NCBI GenBank assembly: GCA_027627225.1
Contig: JAPFQT010000038.1
Location: forward strand, 620,001-684,000
From: Congeria kusceri
Lineage: Eukaryota; Mollusca; Bivalvia; Myida; Dreissenidae
Reading direction: 5' to 3'
DNA length: 64,000 nt
Shown here: one piece after another, positions 60,030-64,000 of the stretch
Numbering within the stretch: the stretch's first letter is position 1
Layout of the letters: every line of letters starts with the position of its first letter
Position numbers and translations under genes: made by a program
Notes under the pieces: generated by a model
Seen by the model: the letters and a program-made list of their open reading frames with translations, nothing else
Told to the model about the DNA's origin: nothing
The model's database searches: none

Positions 60030-60540
60030 ATCCAATAATGAATGATCCCTAACTAAGCGAAGTTCTAAAAGTAACGTAACAGAAAGATTCGATCCAATAA
60101 TTAGTCCTCTCACTTTCTAACACAATGCAACGCCAGCAATTAATTTGTCGCTGTTTGATCTACAACTTTGTGTGTGGCTTTTCCTTGCATTTCCGCGCGA
60201 TTTCTCCTGTAAAACGGAATGGTCCCTTGATTCCCTCTAGGGCGCTATTCACAAACCATCTGAAGTTAAGACGTTACGCTCAAAACTTTAATAACGTTGT
60301 TTGAGCAAACGTCTTTAATGTTAACTTTACATTAACATTGTTTTCCATTTGGTTTACGCGATTTACAATTTGTTATTGTTATTTTGCCAATTTTGTCCCT
60401 AAGCTCAAATTGAATCAGTACTCCTACTTGGGGAAACTGCGGTTAACTATATTACAATTATATGTTAGTTGGGTGGAAGTTATTGAGGAAGCCGGACAAA
60501 ATCTTTGGGTAAACTATTAAATGTTACAAATTAATAATTA
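60030..60540. other. Intergenic, with MITE-like inverted repeat
   Basis: GGGCGCTATTCACAAACC at about 60,241 resembles the GTATTCAC ends of the MITEs. GTTAAGACGTTACGCTCAAA is partly mirrored by TTTGAGCAAACGTCTTTAA downstream. Otherwise nothing is recognised. Confidence 0.45.
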
Positions 60541-60739
60541 TCTCCATGTTCAATCAGTCAATAAATCACCAAACTACGAATTACTCGACTTCTTTGCAAA
60601 TTGCAAGTCATGAGATTACTCCCAGTTGGGATGGAGATTTCTCCGTGATTATTTTATTATGTCGTCTTGTCACCACGCTGAATTCTGTGCAAGAGCTATC
60701 TTTTAGTTGTGAATATTTTCTTTTAATTCCTGTACTTTT

Positions 60740-60960
60740 TGTAATTATACCCCCACAAACAAAGTGTAAGGGGGGGTTATATAGGAGTGAGCTTGTCGGT
60801 CTGCTCGTTTTCATGGTTTCCGGATGATTACTCAAGAAAGGCTTGACATATTCAAATAATTGTTGGTATACATGTGTAACATCATAGAAAACAGGTAAAG
60901 TTCAACTTTGTAAAATATTTAAATTATATTCGGTACATAGGTAAAACACAATAAAATACA
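60740..60960 (+). repeat. Terminus of a dispersed mollusc-type repeat
   Basis: ATACCCCCACAAACAAAGTG then GGGGGGTTATATAGGAGTG and GTCGGTCTGCTCG match the opening of the repeat at 4.1 kb. The interior cannot be followed far. Confidence 0.65.
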
Positions 60961-62015
60961 GGTCAGGTTCAACATTGTGGTTACAAACCACTAAATGTTG
61001 ACAGAGTTTTGGCTCTATTGAAATTAAATTTTTTCTAAGCTTTATCAGTGGAATAAAAGATTGTGCACTACATAATTTCTTAAATATAACACACTGTAGA
61101 CACTACTTATACACAATATACTTTACTCCATTCACGGACGAGTTTCGCAGAAAAGATAGAAACATTTGTATCACCATCTTATACGAATTTAAATCAACAA
61201 TAAATAATTTGCAGCATATTAACAAATAGTATGTTAATACGAAATAGCGTACTAAAATGTAATATCTATGCTATAACGTATCAACGATCATTTTAAAATT
61301 GTGTACACCTGAATCAAATGAACGTGATAACATTTCTTAAGATATGAACAAGAAAGACGTTATGATGTGTAATATAACGTCGCCGGGACATTTCGCTAGA
61401 CAAAAAGCAATACATTTCGAGGGCAATTATGATGTCATAATAATTACTTGCCAGTATTAACACTTTCTACAGCAATGGAAAGCAATTCATATTGGTTATT
61501 CGATTTCCGTTCATGCGATGTTATCTTTCTAACTTACTTGTGTAATATTGATCAATTTATTTTATGCGTTTTAAATTGAGTGAATAGTAGTTGCTTCGTT
61601 ATGTTTAACTTATCAAATATAATACAGAACGAGGTAGGGAGTGAATTAACTTTCAAAAGTGTGAACATTTCTATGCTCACCAAACTGTGATCCACACCTC
61701 TGGTGTTCAAAGAAGTGATAATAAGGCAATATAGGCACGTGCCTATTCATTGAAACATTATATATTTAACAATAAAACTAAAGTACTTGTATTAACAAAT
61801 GTTTATGATGATTCCAAACCATTTTTGGAAATAAAAGACATTTAAGGCATACTGAGCATGCTAGCGCGTCGAAGTCTGATTACCGACTGCATTCGGCATT
61901 TTTCCGTTGAGACGTTATCGTTGACTGCTCACGGAGTAAACAATAATCTAATAACAATAATACAATTATTGAAAAGTTTGTAGTCGCCTACCTGCTCTTG
62001 ATAAAATATTATAGT
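60961..62015. other. AT-rich stretch without recognisable features
   Basis: No array, terminal repeat or coding signal. Confidence 0.4.
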
Positions 62016-62019
62016 ACAT

Positions 62020-62220
62020 GTACTTTTCAGATTTGTTTAAGTTTATTACCTTAACATTCCGTTCAACTTTGTTGTTGTTGTTGTTGTTGTATTCGACATC
62101 GACAGATGTGGTAGTTTTTCGTACGTGAGTACACTCGCACCTACATTTGTTGCTGTTGTTGTTACATGCCACATATAGTGTTGCATCTTGATATCCTTAT
62201 GTTTGATATATGTATATTCT
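62020..62220 (+). repeat. Segment duplicated at 35.09-35.24 kb, with (GTT)n
   Basis: (GTT)n at 62,071-62,091, then GATGTGGTAGTTTTTCGTAC, GTACACTCGCACCTACA and TTGTTACATGCCACATATAG. It lies about 430 bp before the fourth 26-bp array, as its partner does before the second. Confidence 0.6.
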
Positions 62221-62654
62221 GAAAATAAACATTAATTTATGTATGAGTTATTTCCAGTGAAGTAAACGTGTTGCATGTTCATGATTGGTTTCGCATGTTA
62301 AGCGTATTCGAATAAAACAACCTTTTATGTAAAGATATAAAAAATGTCATTTAGTAATGGACACCGAACTAATGTCTAACTTTTACGGAACAGTTTCATA
62401 GTTTGCGGTTGGAAAACATTTCAATAGGAATTAAGAAGAATTTGTAGATTACACTGAAACATTTTGTCTTTTATGATGTTTCGGTTGCAAAACATATTTA
62501 TTTTGAAATTTATAATGCCTTTTTGTGCAACAAGCTACTAGGGTACCGTATGTCTACAAGGTAGCAAACAATGTGCATTTCAAACCTTGAAATATGAACA
62601 ACAAATGAGGCGTGTAATGGGAAAACCGGGCTTAATGCAAGTGTCGTCCCGTAT

Positions 62655-64000
62655 CAGCCTGTGCATTACGTCTTTCTATCACTTGGTTGTATTACGTCTT
62701 TGAATCACTTGGTTGTATTACGTCGTTGTATCACGTGGTTGTATAACGTCTTTATATCACTTGGTTTTATTACGTCGTTGTGTCTCTTGGTTGTATTACG
62801 TCGTTGTGTCTCTTGGTTGTATTAAGTCGTTGTGTCACTTGGTTGTATTACGTCGTTGTGTCACTTGACTGTATTACGTCGTTGTGTCCCTTGATTGTAT
62901 TACGTCTTTATATCACTTGGTTGTATTACGTCGTCGTGTCACTTGGTTGTATTACGTCATTGTGTCACTTGCTTATATTCTGTCATTGTGTCACTTGGTT
63001 GTATTTTCTCATTGTGTCACTTGGTTGTATAACATAATTGTTTCACTTGGTTGTATTACGTCTTTGTGTCACTTGGTTGTATTAATTTGTTGTGTCACTT
63101 CGTTGTGTCACTTAGTAGTATTACGTTATTGTGTCACTTGGCTGTATTACGTCGTTGTGTCACTTGGTTGTATTACGTCGTTGTGTCACTTGGTTGTATT
63201 GAGTCAATTGGCTGTATTACGTCGTTGTGTCTCTTGGTTGTATTACGTCGTTGTGTCACTTTGTTGTATTACGTCGTTGTGTCACTTTGTTGTATTTCGT
63301 CATTGTGTCACTTGGTTGTATTACGTCGTTGTGTCACTTGGCTGTATTACGTCGTTGTTTCTCTTGGTTGTATTACGTCGTTGTGTCACTTGGTTGCATT
63401 ACGTCGTTGTGTCACTTGGTTGTATTCCGTCGTTGTGTCTCTTGGTTGTATTACGACTTTATATCTCTTGGTTGTATTACGTCGTTGTATCACTTGGTTG
63501 CATAACATAATGGTTTCACTTGGTTGTATAATGTCGTTGTGTAACTTGATTGTATTACGTCGTTGTGTCACTTGGTTGTATTACGTCGTTGTGTCTGTTG
63601 GTTGTATAACGTCTTGTGTCACTTGGTTGTATCACGTCGTTGTGTCTCTTTTTTTAATTCCGTCTTTGTTTCACTTGGTTGTATTCTGTCGTTGTGTCGC
63701 TTGGTTGTATAACGTCGTTTTGTTACTGTGTTGTAATCCGTTGTTGTATCACTTGGTTGTATTCTGTCGTTGTGTCACTTGGTTGTATTACGCTGTTCTG
63801 TCACTTGGTTGTATTACGTCGTTGTGTCACTTGGTTGTATAACGTTGTTGTGACGCCTGGTTGTATTTCGTCATTGTGTCACTTGGTTGTGTTACGTCGC
63901 TGTCTCACATGGTTTTGTTACGTTGTTGTGTCACATGGTTGTATTGCGTCGTTGTGCCGATTGGTTGTGTTACGCCGTTCTGTCACTTGGTTGTATTACG
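62655..64000 (+). repeat. 26-bp minisatellite, array 4 (runs off the window)
   Basis: About 51 units with core TTGGTTGTATTACGTCGTTG then TGTCAC. Aligned to array 1, 19 of 26 consensus positions agree. Open frames (TWLYYVVVSLGCITSLCHLV-like) are array translations. Confidence 0.95.

Noticed and set aside
62884..63842. 208- and 263-codon frames resembling membrane proteins (LYYVVVSLGCITSL-like)
   Set aside because: Hydrophobic look comes from the T/G-rich 26-bp unit; the frames belong to the minisatellite.

Overview
This is a gene-poor, AT-rich animal nuclear window made almost entirely of repeats. The repeat types point to a bivalve mollusc: tRNA-derived SINEs ending in (CA)n, a YADD-type LINE, fold-back and MITE elements with GGGCCC-like ends, arrays built on AGGTCA motifs, and many 22-28 bp minisatellites. 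A dreissenid or similar mussel is plausible, but that is inference and not proven here. I see no rRNA gene, no functional tRNA gene, no CRISPR array and no bacterial or phage gene. The only well-supported coding sequences belong to transposable elements, and all of them are broken.

Layout. 0-7.3 kb: degenerate tandem repeats, two fold-back copies, one SINE and a 43-bp minisatellite. 7.29-9.25 kb: a 5'-truncated non-LTR retrotransposon with one frameshift. 9.9-11.25 kb: a 28-bp and then a 26-bp minisatellite. 11.27-13.8 kb: duplicated module D2, copy 1, carrying a Tc1-like transposase relic. 14-21 kb: small arrays, MITEs, a fold-back, a ~180-bp array and a second SINE. 21.2-23.7 kb and 27.3-34.5 kb: two copies (A and B) of module D1. 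B is swollen by a hAT-like element, a dispersed repeat, a fold-back, a MITE and a pure (ACT)444 tract. A 23-bp array (24.2-25.8 kb) lies between them. 35.7-41.4 kb: 26-bp array, AGGTCA-rich ~170-bp array, D2 copy 2, 22-bp array. 43.5-47.7 kb, minus strand: a five-exon Mutator-like transposase pseudogene ending in a DEDDh exonuclease domain. 49.3-60.0 kb: 26-bp array, Tc1-like pseudogene split by a fold-back, D2 copy 3, 22-bp array. 62.0-64.0 kb: a segment like that at 35.1 kb, then a fourth 26-bp array running off the end.

Two observations stand out. First, the order [35.1-kb-like segment]-[26-bp array]-[module D2]-[22-bp array] recurs in direct orientation, each time broken by different transposons, so the window looks like a decayed higher-order tandem repeat. 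Second, paired copies of D1 expanded different internal short repeats, and empty and filled sites between them date several insertions. The transposase-exonuclease fusion is the most interesting protein. Its four introns keep frame perfectly, although the exons carry four frameshifts and one in-frame stop.
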